A stretch of DNA of 64,000 bases from Symmachiella macrocystis (GCF_007860075.1 NZ_SJPP01000001.1:2273980-2337979); one strand, 5' to 3'; shown: positions 11,909 through 20,752, counted from the stretch's first letter. Notes: generated by a model from the letters alone, not told the origin. A program made the numbers and translations.

Positions 11909-13021
11909 TTAACGATCCCTCGACAACGGCATGATGACGTAGATGTATCCGTCGTCCGTCTTCAATGCAGCTGCGCTTTCGCCGTCGGTCAATTCCAGCG
12001 TGATCTGTTTTTCCGGTTCCAAGACCCGTAAAAATTCAGCCACAAATCGCGGATCGAAGGTGATGCTGATTTCCGGACCGTCGTAGCTGATCGGTACTTC
12101 CACGCGCGACTGACCCACGGTTGAAGCCCGGCTGTCCAACGACAACAAACCGGGTGCAAAATTGAAATTGACCCCGCGACTCTCCTGGTCCGTTACGATC
12201 TGCGCCTGTCGCACGGCCGAATAAAAAGGATCGACCACCAACTGCAACGAAACCTCCGATTGTTTCGGAATCACCGCATCGTACTTCGGAAAGCGACCTT
12301 CGACCAGGCGGCTATAAATCGTGGAATGTCCCGAACGAATTAAAATGTCGTTGTCGCGAATAGCAATGTGCACTTCCTTGTCGTCATCCGAAAGCGAACG
12401 TTCGATCATCGACATCGCCTTCGCGGGGATGACCGGCGGACTTTCCGGTGTGGGCGGCTCGCCCTTGTAACTGCAACTCGCCGACATCAACGCCAAGCGG
12501 CGACTGTCGGTGGCAACCAGTTTGATCGACTCGCCCTCGGTTTCCACCAGGATCCCACCCAAGGCATATCGCGTGCTCTCTGTATCGGTCGCAAAGATCG
12601 TTCGACGAATCATCTGCCGAATCGTTGCAGCCTCGACAATGATATAATTCTCTGCGTCGAATTCACTGATGGAAGGAAACTCTGCTGGATCTTCCAACGG
12701 CAATTCAAATTCGCTATGCCCCGATTTGATGCGTACGGTGTCGCCGGTCGACTCCAACATCACCGTCTCGTCGCGCAGCTCACGCAAGATGGCAATGATC
12801 CGACTGGCCGGCAACAACAACTCGCCCGCTTCGGCCGTGTCGACATCTTGGATCACATAACGAATGCCGACTTCCTGGTCCGTTCCGATCAAAGCGATCG
12901 AATTTTCAAAGACTTCCAGCTTCACGTTCTTCAAAATCTCTTTGGGAGTTCTTGAAGGAACGACGCCGCTGACGGTCTGAAAGGCGTTTGCGAGAATCGC
13001 GCAATTACAAGTGAGTTTCAT
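11909..13021 (-). CDS. dnaN: DNA polymerase III sliding clamp, beta subunit
   Basis: 370 residues from ATG 13021 (MKLTCN), the standard N-terminus; the open frame extends 18 codons upstream but without homology. Three clamp domains are evident, with family segments AFQTVSGVVPSRTPKEILKN, the ATDSRRLALM loop and RFPKYDAVIP, and a C-terminal YIYVIMPLSR matching the conserved MPmR end. The ring-shaped dimer tethers Pol III to DNA. It lies first in dnaN-dciA-gyrB, directly downstream of the AT-rich origin candidate. Confidence 0.96.
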   Translation of the reverse strand: MKLTCNCAILANAFQTVSGVVPSRTPKEILKNVKLEVFENSIALIGTDQEVGIRYVIQDVDTAEAGELLLPASRIIAILRELRDETVMLESTGDTVRIKSGHSEFELPLEDPAEFPSISEFDAENYIIVEAATIRQMIRRTIFATDTESTRYALGGILVETEGESIKLVATDSRRLALMSASCSYKGEPPTPESPPVIPAKAMSMIERSLSDDDKEVHIAIRDNDILIRSGHSTIYSRLVEGRFPKYDAVIPKQSEVSLQLVVDPFYSAVRQAQIVTDQESRGVNFNFAPGLLSLDSRASTVGQSRVEVPISYDGPEISITFDPRFVAEFLRVLEPEKQITLELTDGESAAALKTDDGYIYVIMPLSRDR

Positions 13022-13399
13022 GCCGACACGGTTACCTGATAAAAACGATAGGTATCGGAAATTGGGAAGCCCCAATCGGACGCAATGCCCGACTTCATCT
13101 TACCCACAATTTTTGCTTTGAATGGAGCCGTTTCTTTATAGATAATTTAAAATTATCAGTAGTAGTATCAAGGCACCTATTTTGCTGTGGATACTTTGGC
13201 AATCATTTTACGAAAGTGTATGATATGAAAACACTTAAAAAACGTCAACCAGCTGATGTGGCTGTTTAGAGATTGTTGAAAATTGGGTGAAAAAACGTCG
13301 AGAATTTGTCAACAACTGCCCAGTTATCGACGGTGACTCAGGCACTGGAGTCAACACGCATTTTCACCACAAATTCATCGCCAATCCATCAACAAGTTA
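13022..13399. other. oriC: Candidate replication origin (oriC) between dnaA and dnaN
   Basis: 378 bp without a gene, markedly A/T-rich compared with its surroundings. DnaA-box-like nonamers: TTACCCACA at 13100-13108 and TGTGGATAC at 13186-13194 (reverse GTATCCACA), each one mismatch from TTATCCACA; weaker TTGTCAACA at 13306-13314 and TTATCGACG at 13324-13332. A perfect AT palindrome GATAATTTAAAATTATC lies at 13141-13157 inside the most AT-rich stretch, a possible unwinding element. Placement between dnaA and dnaN is classic. The number of good boxes is low, so this is a candidate; the region must also carry the dnaN promoter. Confidence 0.6.
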
Positions 13400-14473
13400 C
13401 TAACAATTTGGACTCGCAGAAGTGTTGAGCGTTTGGAGAATCTGGGTAATATGGCGACGTATTTCGGCGCTCTCCAACGCTCGCGATTTGATCCGACGAC
13501 AGGCATAGACGACCGTCGCATGGTCCCGATTCCCAAAGTAGCGGCCAATCTCCTCCAACCGCTTTTCCGTCAACTCACGCGCTAAATACATCGCGCACTG
13601 CCGCGCCAATGCTGACTCCTGGTTGCGACTTCTAGAACGAAGCCGACTGACAGAAATATCAAACTGCCGCGCCACGGCTCGTGTGATGTCCGACAATCCG
13701 AGGTCGGGCCGCTTGGCTTCATGCTGTAGGTAGTTGCGGACAAACGGTGTGTCGATCCGGCAACCTCCTAAACGCGCTGCTGCTTCGACCTGAATGATCG
13801 CTGCCCGTAGTTCCCGCGGCGAAACTGACAATTCCACGGCCAGCAATTCCGCTGCTGCGTCGGGGAGCGGAATCATTTCTACGCTGGCGAAATGCGCCAA
13901 TAACTGTTTGCGGCTCGAGAGACTGGGCAGTGGTATGGCTGCGCAGACACCGCCAATACAGCGGTTGACTAGTTTTTCGTTGCTGTTTTTGAGTTCTCCT
14001 GGGCTTTTTCGCGACGTGAACAGAATCTGCCCGCCACGCGCAATAATGCGGTCAACTTGCGCCAACAACTGTTGTTGGCTTTCCGGGGAGCCTTCAAACG
14101 CCTGAAAATCTTCAATCACCAAACAGTGGATCGCCGCAAAAGATTGCTGAAATTGCGGAATGTTGTTGGCTTGGGCCGCTTCGACGAATTCGTCGATAAA
14201 CTCAGCCGCATGTTTGAACATCACTGTCGGACGCCGGTCGGCGGAGCGAACGCGCTGCAGAAAATGCTGCGCCAGTTGCGTTTTCCCCACACCCGAAGGC
14301 CCATAAATAAAGGCGATTTGGGCGTTTTTGCTGTGCGGCGTTTCTGAAAGCGTTTCGACAGCTGTAAATGCCAATGCGTTTTCAGGCAAAACCAGCAGGT
14401 GCGAATCGACGCGCGACGGCATCGAAACGATTCGACCAGATTCGGCTTTTGCAGGGCTGACGCTCATGGTCAT
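13400..14473 (-). CDS. dnaA: Compact replication initiator DnaA
   Basis: 357 residues from ATG 14473 (ATG 14467 is also possible). AAA+ domain III: Walker A GPSGVGKT at about 58-65, Walker B CLVIEDFQAFEG, sensor-I ILFTSRKSP, box VII arginine in LVNRC. Domain IV: ARQCAMYLARELTEKRLEEIG then GNRDHATVVYACRRI, the DnaA signature that reads DnaA boxes. Compared with the 450-470 residue standard, domains I and II are essentially missing: Walker A begins 58 residues from the start, and no DnaB/DiaA-binding KH domain is visible. The Walker B motif has ED in place of DD. The gene begins 11 bp after the cysteine desulfurase stop and is probably cotranscribed with it. Confidence 0.9.
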   Translation of the reverse strand: MTMSVSPAKAESGRIVSMPSRVDSHLLVLPENALAFTAVETLSETPHSKNAQIAFIYGPSGVGKTQLAQHFLQRVRSADRRPTVMFKHAAEFIDEFVEAAQANNIPQFQQSFAAIHCLVIEDFQAFEGSPESQQQLLAQVDRIIARGGQILFTSRKSPGELKNSNEKLVNRCIGGVCAAIPLPSLSSRKQLLAHFASVEMIPLPDAAAELLAVELSVSPRELRAAIIQVEAAARLGGCRIDTPFVRNYLQHEAKRPDLGLSDITRAVARQFDISVSRLRSRSRNQESALARQCAMYLARELTEKRLEEIGRYFGNRDHATVVYACRRIKSRALESAEIRRHITQILQTLNTSASPNC

Positions 14474-14484
14474 TCCGGTTTTGT

Positions 14485-15645
14485 TTATGAGGAGCAATTG
14501 TCTCGCATGCGGTTCACGACGCCGGCGATTCGACCGACGGCATCATCCATTTCCGCCTCTGTATTCCCGACTCCCACACTGAAACGAATCGAACAATCCA
14601 GCACTTCGTCCGGACAATTCATCGCCACCAAAACGGGGGCCGGCTCCGACGAACCGCTGGCACAGGCGCTTCCCAACGAACAGGCGATTCCTTCCAAATC
14701 GAGAGCAATCAGCAGCGGATCCCCCCCCAAACCAGGAAAGGCGATGTTCAGCGTATTGGGCAAGCGATGTTGCTGCGAGCCATTGACGATAACCGGTGGA
14801 CACCGCTCCCGCAATCCTGCTTGCAACCGGTCGCGGAGTTGCTGCAACAGTTCGAATCGTGACGTCGGATCCGCGTGAAATGCCTCCAAGGCAGCCGCCA
14901 TGCCCGCAATCAAAGCCACCGGTTCGGTACCTGGTCGCCGCTCTGCTTCCTGATGCCCCCCAAAAATCAACGGATTCAGCCTCCGCTCCGCTTTGATCAA
15001 CAATCCGCCAATCCCCCGCGGGCCATTGAATTTGTGCGCACCGATGCTCATGGCATCGACGCCCAGCGCATGAATATCGACCGGAATCTTGCCCGCTGCT
15101 TGAACGGCATCCACGTGCAACGGAACGCGATGCTGCTGGCACAACGCTGCCAACGGGCCCAGATCCTGGATCACGCCGGTTTCGTTATGTGCCAATATCA
15201 CCGTAACCAGTTGCAAATCCTCCCACGGCAGTTGAGGAAACTGTTCATCAATCAACCGGCCTTCGCCGTCGATATCGAGAAAATGCAGTTTCCAGCCGCG
15301 CCGCTGCAGGGCGCGACATGCTTCGAGAGTCGCAGGATGTTCTCCGTGCGGTAGGGCGATTGTGCCGGGGGTCGTGCCAACCAAGCCGCGTATGGCGAGG
15401 TTGATCGATTCGGTGCCGCCGCTGGTAAAGATCAGTTCCTCCGGCGTGGCTCCCAGAATCTGAGCGATCGATTCGCGAGATGCCTCCAGCACCTTGCGAG
15501 CAGCGCGACCGGCTGCGTGTCGACTCCCGGGATTTGCAAAACTGTCGGCGAAATGTCGCTGCATCACGTCAAGCACTTCCGGCAACGGCCGTGTGGTGGC
15601 GTTGTTGTCGAGATAGATCCAGTGATCAGACGTGTCAGCGGCCAT
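14485..15645 (-). CDS. Cysteine desulfurase (IscS/NifS family)
   Basis: 386 residues with class V aminotransferase features: YLDNNATT at the start, FTSGGTESINLAI, AHNETG near residue 154, HVDAVQAAGKI, PLP lysine in SIGAHKFNGPRGIGG and the sulfur-carrying cysteine in GSACASGSSEPAPVL. The enzyme takes sulfur from cysteine as a persulfide for Fe-S cluster or tRNA thiolation. No iscU or sufE is adjacent. It stands directly upstream of dnaA with only 11 bp between them, so the two are likely transcribed together, an unusual pairing. Its upstream region is shared with the divergent RDD gene. Confidence 0.92.
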   Translation of the reverse strand: MAADTSDHWIYLDNNATTRPLPEVLDVMQRHFADSFANPGSRHAAGRAARKVLEASRESIAQILGATPEELIFTSGGTESINLAIRGLVGTTPGTIALPHGEHPATLEACRALQRRGWKLHFLDIDGEGRLIDEQFPQLPWEDLQLVTVILAHNETGVIQDLGPLAALCQQHRVPLHVDAVQAAGKIPVDIHALGVDAMSIGAHKFNGPRGIGGLLIKAERRLNPLIFGGHQEAERRPGTEPVALIAGMAAALEAFHADPTSRFELLQQLRDRLQAGLRERCPPVIVNGSQQHRLPNTLNIAFPGLGGDPLLIALDLEGIACSLGSACASGSSEPAPVLVAMNCPDEVLDCSIRFSVGVGNTEAEMDDAVGRIAGVVNRMRDNCSS

Positions 15646-15869
15646 GATTGCACGACGTCGTGGAGAGAAAAAAAGAGGGGGAGTTCATGCTGTTTTACCT
15701 GGAAAGCTGTCGACATCACAAGCGGCGGGGCGGGTGGATTTGGCGGTCGAGGTCAACAACACAGTAGCGTTGCGGCGGGCGGCGGTTTACGATCTAGGTG
15801 TGGACTTCGTTTTCTGTTGGCGAAGTCTTCCTGGTTTCCAAGATCCTTCCACGGTTGGCGCTCGACTGA

Positions 15870-16733
15870 ATGAGTTCCCTCGACCTGACATCCAGCGACG
15901 TTCCGGCGATTGTCGAATTGCACAGCGCTATCGAAACGCCCGAAAACGTGGTGTTGACCTATCGGCTAGCGGGGCCGGCGCTGCGGTTGTGGGCCTATGT
16001 AATCGACACGGTCATTCGCGGGATCGTATTGTTCGTGGCGGCCATCGTGGCGGAGATCTCGGAAATGGCCATCGAAGGGGTGCCGATGGGCCTGTGGCTG
16101 GTGCTGTTGTTCCTCATGGAGTGGGGCTACTTCGCCATCTTCGAGGGGTTCTTTCGCGGCAAGACGATCGGCAAACATGCGATGAGCATCCGCGTGATTC
16201 AAGAAGCGGGCTATCCGATCAGTTTTTGGTCGGCGTTGATGCGCAACTTTCTCCGCGCGGCTGACATGATTCCACTCTACGGCATCGGCTTCATTTCCGC
16301 ATTCACTTCCGGCAAGTTTCGACGACTGGGCGACCTGGCTGCGGGAACGGTTGTGATTGAGGAACGCAAAGTGCAGCTTCCGCGCGAACCGATCATCCTA
16401 GAAAAAATTCAACCGCTGTCCCGCACGGACATCGGCACCTACGTTCCACCACACAAAACGTTGACATTGATCGAAGAATTCTTACAGCGGCGGTTCGTCG
16501 TTACGCATCAACGGGGCCACGAATTGGCGGCGCGTTTGGCAGCGGTCTTAGCGAAGAAACTCAACTTCCAAGGGGAAGCAAATTTTGTTGAGGAATACCC
16601 CATGGCTTTTTTAGCGCGCGTCTACGTGACATTCCATCGCACCATGAACAACGACGCCGACGAAATCCATGACCACCACCCAGACCAGCGACAACAGGCC
16701 GTCGCCGGCGAGGCCATGTTTACGTCACCGTAA
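15870..16733 (+). CDS. RDD-family membrane protein
   Basis: 287 residues. The RDD domain covers roughly residues 35-165: first membrane segment beginning LRLWAYVIDTVIRG (Arg..Asp), second around WLVLLFLMEWGYF followed by GKTIGKHAMSIRV, third around MIPLYGIGFISAF, closing with RRLGDLAAGTVVI. A cytoplasmic tail of about 110 residues without recognised motifs follows. RDD proteins are polytopic; some act in transport or in envelope-associated complexes. It is the first gene of a rightward block RDD-SpoIIM-polytopic-DUF4129-DUF4350. The next gene is 92 bp away, across a hairpin repeat. Confidence 0.85.
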   Translation: MSSLDLTSSDVPAIVELHSAIETPENVVLTYRLAGPALRLWAYVIDTVIRGIVLFVAAIVAEISEMAIEGVPMGLWLVLLFLMEWGYFAIFEGFFRGKTIGKHAMSIRVIQEAGYPISFWSALMRNFLRAADMIPLYGIGFISAFTSGKFRRLGDLAAGTVVIEERKVQLPREPIILEKIQPLSRTDIGTYVPPHKTLTLIEEFLQRRFVVTHQRGHELAARLAAVLAKKLNFQGEANFVEEYPMAFLARVYVTFHRTMNNDADEIHDHHPDQRQQAVAGEAMFTSP

Positions 16734-16735
16734 CG

Positions 16736-16760
16736 CGTTCCCAAACGGAGATTGGGAACG
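16736..16760 (+). repeat. Short hairpin repeat CGTTCCCAA / TTGGGAACG
   Basis: Perfect 9-bp inverted arms separated by 7 nt, starting just after the RDD stop codon. There is no T-run on either side, so it is not a standard terminator. A closely related hairpin with GTTCCCAAACT arms lies at 47594-47616, pointing to a REP-like family. It may modulate mRNA stability between the RDD and SpoIIM genes. Confidence 0.7.
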
Positions 16761-16825
16761 AGTAGTAAAGCATTTTGGAACGTTTTTAACTTGCCCATCG
16801 CGTCACACGAAGCGGATTTGCCTGC

Positions 16826-17794
16826 ATGATTAGCAAACGGGAATATCGACGCAAGCGCCAAGCGGACTGGACCCGCTTTGAGGCGTTGATCCACAAGGTG
16901 GACAATAAAGGCTGGAAAAAGTTATCCGGAAACGATGCCTCACAGTTCTCGCAGCTATTCCGTGAAGTCTGCCACGACTTATCCATCGTCCGCACGCGCG
17001 ATTGGGGAGCAGGCTTGACCTCCTACCTGAACGATTTGGTCACCAAGGGGCACAACATTTTCTATAAGGCCCCGCCGACGCGTAGCCACGATTTTTTCGC
17101 CTTCCTCTCCAGAGGTTTCCCCCGCATTTTTCGCCGGAACATCGGCTTTTTCATCACCGCAGCTGCAATGTTCTTTCTGCCGCTATTGATCACGTGGATC
17201 GTCGTGCAAAATCGGCCGGAGCTGGCCACCCGCATTCTGCCTGTGCAACAACTCGACCAGATGGAAGACATGTACGCCGAGGCTGAGTTTGAAGAGTTCG
17301 GGACCGACCGCGCGGCAATGGGGGGATTTTATGTCATGAACAATGTCGGCATCGCACTGCGGTGTTTCGCCATGGGAGTCTTATTGGGCACCGGCACGGT
17401 CTACCTGCTGTTGACCAACGGCATCGTCATCGGTGCGACGTTCGGTTATCTCATCGGCAAAGGGCACGGTGAAAACCTCTTGAGTTTCGTCGTCTCACAC
17501 GGGTCGTTTGAATTGACCGCCATCGCTGTCGCCGGTGGCGCCGGACTGATGCTGGGCGAGGCCATCGTGCATCCCGGCCAGCGGACGCGGATTGATTCGC
17601 TCAGAACCCGCGGACTCGAAGCAGTGCAAATCGCCGGCGGCGCCGCTGTGATGTTGATGGTGGCCGCCATGATCGAAGCCTTCTGGTCGCCGGCGCCCAT
17701 AGCGGATGAAATCAAATATACCGCCGGCGGCATGCTGTGGCTGTTAGTGATTTTGTATCTCACACTCGCGGGTCGCGGCGAGGAGGTGGCATGA
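16826..17794 (+). CDS. SpoIIM-family (DUF95) membrane protein
   Basis: 322 residues: a soluble charged N-terminal region of about 95 residues, then the DUF95 membrane domain with around six hydrophobic segments (IGFFITAAAMFFLPLLITWI; the glycine-rich block around GVLLGTGTVYLLLTNGIVIG; SFELTAIAVAGGAGLMLGEA, typical of the SpoIIM/DUF95 family). In sporulating Firmicutes SpoIIM acts in engulfment; in Gram-negatives such proteins accompany RDD, DUF58 and MoxR genes with unclear roles, and no sporulation is implied here. Its TGA overlaps the next start as ATGA, indicating translational coupling. Confidence 0.88.
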   Translation: MISKREYRRKRQADWTRFEALIHKVDNKGWKKLSGNDASQFSQLFREVCHDLSIVRTRDWGAGLTSYLNDLVTKGHNIFYKAPPTRSHDFFAFLSRGFPRIFRRNIGFFITAAAMFFLPLLITWIVVQNRPELATRILPVQQLDQMEDMYAEAEFEEFGTDRAAMGGFYVMNNVGIALRCFAMGVLLGTGTVYLLLTNGIVIGATFGYLIGKGHGENLLSFVVSHGSFELTAIAVAGGAGLMLGEAIVHPGQRTRIDSLRTRGLEAVQIAGGAAVMLMVAAMIEAFWSPAPIADEIKYTAGGMLWLLVILYLTLAGRGEEVA

Positions 17795-18663
17795 GGTTCG
17801 ATCACGTCCGTATCCGCCTAGAACCGCTGAGCGTTTCCAATTGCCTCGACATGGCTGTGCTATTCTACCGCCAATATTTTAAGCCAATCGCTCAGTTGCT
17901 GGCCCTGTTTGCTTTGCCTTGTTGCGTCGCAGTTTATGTGATGGTGTACTTCTACGAATACGATTTGCGCCTGCCGGCGCTGTTGTTTTTCGTCCTCAGT
18001 TCCCCCCTGGGCATTTTGCTCATCAGTGGCACGGCCGCAGCGTCGTTCGGCGAACCGTTCTCCTGGCGGCGCGTGTTGAAACAGAAACCGGGCCGATTGA
18101 TCAGCCTGTTCTTTCGAGGACTGTTGTTGCGGGCGGCTGTGGGCTCGGTGATCCTGATGTTCTTTCTTGAAGATTGGGACCTCGCAATTCGAGTGCTACT
18201 GGGCTTTGTGTTGTGCCTGTTTCCCGGCGTGTGGTTGGCCATTCGTTCCGGATTTCTCGTGGAGCGGACCGTGTTGGCGGACTTGTCGCATCATGTGCAC
18301 GAAACGCGGGGCAGCAAATTGATTCATAAGCAGTTTGGCGAACTGTTGATCGGCGGTGGCATGATTGTGGGATATTGTGCGTTGTTGTGGTTGGTGTTCT
18401 TTTTGGTCTTTGATTTGGCGATCAATTTTTTGTTTCACATTCCCATTTTCTTCCCACGACTTGGCCCCGACGGTGACATGGGCTTTTTGTTATGGGGTGA
18501 CCCCAAGGTGCTCTGCTTGATCACGTTTTGCGCCTTTTTGGTCTATCCCTTGGGGCGTTTGGCGTGGTTCTTCACCTACATCGACCTCCGCGTCCGCCGC
18601 GATTGCTGGGATATGGAATTGGAATTGGCGCAGGAAGCCGATCGACTGGAGGCCACGTCATGA
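17791..18663 (+). CDS. Polytopic membrane protein of unknown function
   Basis: 290 residues from ATG 17791, chosen for the strong GAGGAGG just upstream and the 4-bp overlap with the SpoIIM stop; a longer open frame begins inside that gene. Six or so hydrophobic stretches are visible (PIAQLLALFALPCCVAVYVM, LLFFVLSSPLGILLISGTAA, the GFVLCLFPGVWLAI region, IVGYCALLWLVFFLVFDLAI, LITFCAFLVYPLGRLAWFF), ending with YIDLRVRRDCWDMELEL, a motif seen in GlpQ-membrane-domain-like proteins next to DUF4129 genes. Function unknown; membership of the SpoIIM/DUF4129 block implies an inner-membrane complex. It overlaps the next gene by 4 bp. Confidence 0.8.
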   Translation: MRFDHVRIRLEPLSVSNCLDMAVLFYRQYFKPIAQLLALFALPCCVAVYVMVYFYEYDLRLPALLFFVLSSPLGILLISGTAAASFGEPFSWRRVLKQKPGRLISLFFRGLLLRAAVGSVILMFFLEDWDLAIRVLLGFVLCLFPGVWLAIRSGFLVERTVLADLSHHVHETRGSKLIHKQFGELLIGGGMIVGYCALLWLVFFLVFDLAINFLFHIPIFFPRLGPDGDMGFLLWGDPKVLCLITFCAFLVYPLGRLAWFFTYIDLRVRRDCWDMELELAQEADRLEATS

Positions 18664-19406
18664 TCACGCTGACAAACCGCGCGCTGGCCTGCGTTTGTTG
18701 GTTGGTCCTGATCGCGCTGGCGGCTGCTCCGCTCAACGCACAGGACGGACCGCAGCCGACCGCATTCGAAGATCCCAATGTCGTCCGCGACGAGATCGAG
18801 GATATTTTCTCCACACCGGAATTTCGCCGATTGAAGTACGATCGCAGCGACGCTGAAATCACGGATTCGGAATTCAAACCGGCCGAATTGCCCGATTGGG
18901 TCAAGAGAACCACCGAGGCAATCGGCAGTGTACTGGGACCGATGTTGTCCTATATGTTTTGGATCGTCGTCGCCGTGCTCTGCGGGTTGATTGTCTATGT
19001 GGTCTACGTGGGGATTACGTCGATAAAGCGCCGTTCCAAAAAGGAAGACTGGCTGCCTGATGATTTTGAGGAAGGGGATGCTGCCCTCTCCCCAGCGGAA
19101 TTGTCGGCCGACGTTTACCTGAATCGCGCCGCTGAATTGGCCGCCGCCGGCAATACGCGCGAAGCCATTGCCCAACTATTATTAGGAGCGATGAGCTACA
19201 TCGAACGGGAAGGCTTGATTCGATTTCGTCGCGGATTGACGTGTCGCGACTATCTCCGTGCGGTGCGTTCGCGAAATGAGTTGTATGCAGCGCTGGGCCA
19301 GATCGTAGGGATCTACGAGCCAATCTGTTTCGGCCGCCGCGATGTGCTTCCCGAACATTACGAAACGTCGCTGGACAATTATCTGGGGGCGTTTCATGCG
19401 ACGTAA
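18660..19406 (+). CDS. DUF4129-domain membrane protein
   Basis: 248 residues from ATG 18660, overlapping the previous stop (ATGA). A signal peptide (LACVCWLVLIALAAAPLNAQ) is followed by a periplasmic segment, a single membrane helix around residues 92-116 (LSYMFWIVVAVLCGLIVYVV) and a cytoplasmic DUF4129 domain with the family signature YLNRAAELAAAGNTREAIAQ, then RRGLTCRDYLRAVR. DUF4129 proteins occur with MoxR, DUF58 and transglutaminase-like genes, thought to act in protein maturation or envelope assembly. The domain ends 11 bp into the next gene, so expression is coupled. Confidence 0.87.
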   Translation: MITLTNRALACVCWLVLIALAAAPLNAQDGPQPTAFEDPNVVRDEIEDIFSTPEFRRLKYDRSDAEITDSEFKPAELPDWVKRTTEAIGSVLGPMLSYMFWIVVAVLCGLIVYVVYVGITSIKRRSKKEDWLPDDFEEGDAALSPAELSADVYLNRAAELAAAGNTREAIAQLLLGAMSYIEREGLIRFRRGLTCRDYLRAVRSRNELYAALGQIVGIYEPICFGRRDVLPEHYETSLDNYLGAFHAT

Positions 19407-20601
19407 CGCGTCCACATTCTGGTCCTGGTTGTGGCAGGCCGGATTGATAGCGGTGATCTCGCTGCATTTCTGGTTTCCGCGCTATTCGCAGCAACCGTTG
19501 AACGATACCTACAGCACCGAACGCGCGGGCAAAAAGGCGTTTTTCCTGCTGGAGCAACGAAGATTTGTCGAAGCCCGCCGCAATGATCTTTCGCCGGCCA
19601 GCGTTGTGGAAGAGATGTACGACGACGACGTTTTCTGCCTGCTCGGCCCGAGTCGGCAACCCGATCAACGCGAATGGAAGGTGTTGTTGGATTGGGTCGA
19701 GCAAGGTGGCTCGCTGATCATCGCACCCGCCTATGGTGCTCCGTCATTAAAGATTGACGAGCTAGGGCTGCAGGTCGAACCGCTGTTCGATTTTGATATT
19801 AATCTTGGAGAAATGCTGGAGCAGGTGCAGGAACAAAATCAGGAAGAGGAACCGCAGCCGGTACAGACCACGCTATTTGGCGGCGGCGAGCTGCGCTGGC
19901 GATCGACTGGGAAGGTCACCGGCGACGGGGGCGAGGTTATTGTTGAGTTTGACGACGCGGCGCAAGCCGTGTTGAAACCGTATGGCTCGGGCCGCGTCTT
20001 ATTGCTTGCCTCAGATGAGATTTTTTCCAATGGATCGTTGGCGTATAAGGACAACGGCATCTTGGCGCAGCGGTTGGTGGAATCAGTCGCCTCGCCGGAG
20101 AGTCATGTCATTTTCGACGAATATTACAACTCGATCGGCGCGCCGAAGGTCGTGGGTTTGTTATTCGATCCCTTATTGCGTCCGTTGACAGTGCAGTTGT
20201 TGGCCTTGTTGCTGTTGTTTGTTTGGTACGGCTCACGGCGATTCGGTCGGCAACTTCCAGCGTTGTATAAACCGCGACACAATATCGTGGACCACACCGA
20301 CGCACTGGGGAACATGTATTATCGTACGGGTGACGGCCGTATGGCTCTGCGCGACTATTACGAACAGTTGCGCAAGGATCTGCAGTTTCGTCATATGTCG
20401 CTCACTGACAACCAAGCTCTGGAAACACTGGCCCGCCGCGCGGATCAGGAACCGCAACAGGTGCGAGACCTACTCGCGCGCGCTAACAGTGCAATCAATG
20501 GATCCAAATTAAAACGCCGCGCCGCCGCGGAAATCATCCGCGATCTCGCCACATTGCGCGCTGGAATTCTCCGCAAACAAAGCGTACGAGCGAAAAGCTA
20601 A
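19396..20601 (+). CDS. DUF4350-domain membrane protein
   Basis: 401 residues from ATG 19396, overlapping the DUF4129 gene by 11 bp. An N-terminal helix (LWQAGLIAVISLHFWF) anchors the protein; YSTERAGKKAFFLLEQRR introduces the DUF4350 domain with LLGPSRQPDQREWKVLLDWV, a GATase-like fold that lacks a catalytic triad I can identify. A second membrane helix lies near residue 270 (VQLLALLLLFVWYGSRRFG), followed by a cytoplasmic tail. The family normally follows DUF4129 and precedes MoxR and DUF58. Here the operon stops: the next gene, tsf, is on the opposite strand, so the MoxR/DUF58 partners must be elsewhere. Confidence 0.85.
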   Translation: MRRNASTFWSWLWQAGLIAVISLHFWFPRYSQQPLNDTYSTERAGKKAFFLLEQRRFVEARRNDLSPASVVEEMYDDDVFCLLGPSRQPDQREWKVLLDWVEQGGSLIIAPAYGAPSLKIDELGLQVEPLFDFDINLGEMLEQVQEQNQEEEPQPVQTTLFGGGELRWRSTGKVTGDGGEVIVEFDDAAQAVLKPYGSGRVLLLASDEIFSNGSLAYKDNGILAQRLVESVASPESHVIFDEYYNSIGAPKVVGLLFDPLLRPLTVQLLALLLLFVWYGSRRFGRQLPALYKPRHNIVDHTDALGNMYYRTGDGRMALRDYYEQLRKDLQFRHMSLTDNQALETLARRADQEPQQVRDLLARANSAINGSKLKRRAAAEIIRDLATLRAGILRKQSVRAKS

Positions 20602-20620
20602 ACTGTGGTGGTGAGGATTC

Positions 20621-20657
20621 TTAGCCACAGATTGAACACAGATAAAACGCAGATTAA
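20621..20657 (+). repeat. CACAGAT periodic repeat, single end
   Basis: Begins TTAGCCACAGATTGAACACA and continues with two further degenerate ACNCAGAT units. The same 35-nt sequence bounds the inverted-repeat unit at 25369-25615 and stands at 52469-52502. Here only one end is present, just after the DUF4350 stop. It shares a 330-bp gene-free gap (20602-20931) with a long palindrome and the tsf terminator. Confidence 0.8.
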
Positions 20658-20752
20658 CGGGAGTCAAACCTAAGCCCCCAAACCGACGGCTTGCCGTCGT
20701 GCACGGCGCTCCTAATGAATTCAGCGCTTCATCACGATTGATTACTAGGATG

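Noticed and set aside
16826-17794. Sporulation role from the SpoIIM name
   Set aside because: DUF95 proteins are widespread in non-sporulating bacteria; nothing else here suggests sporulation.
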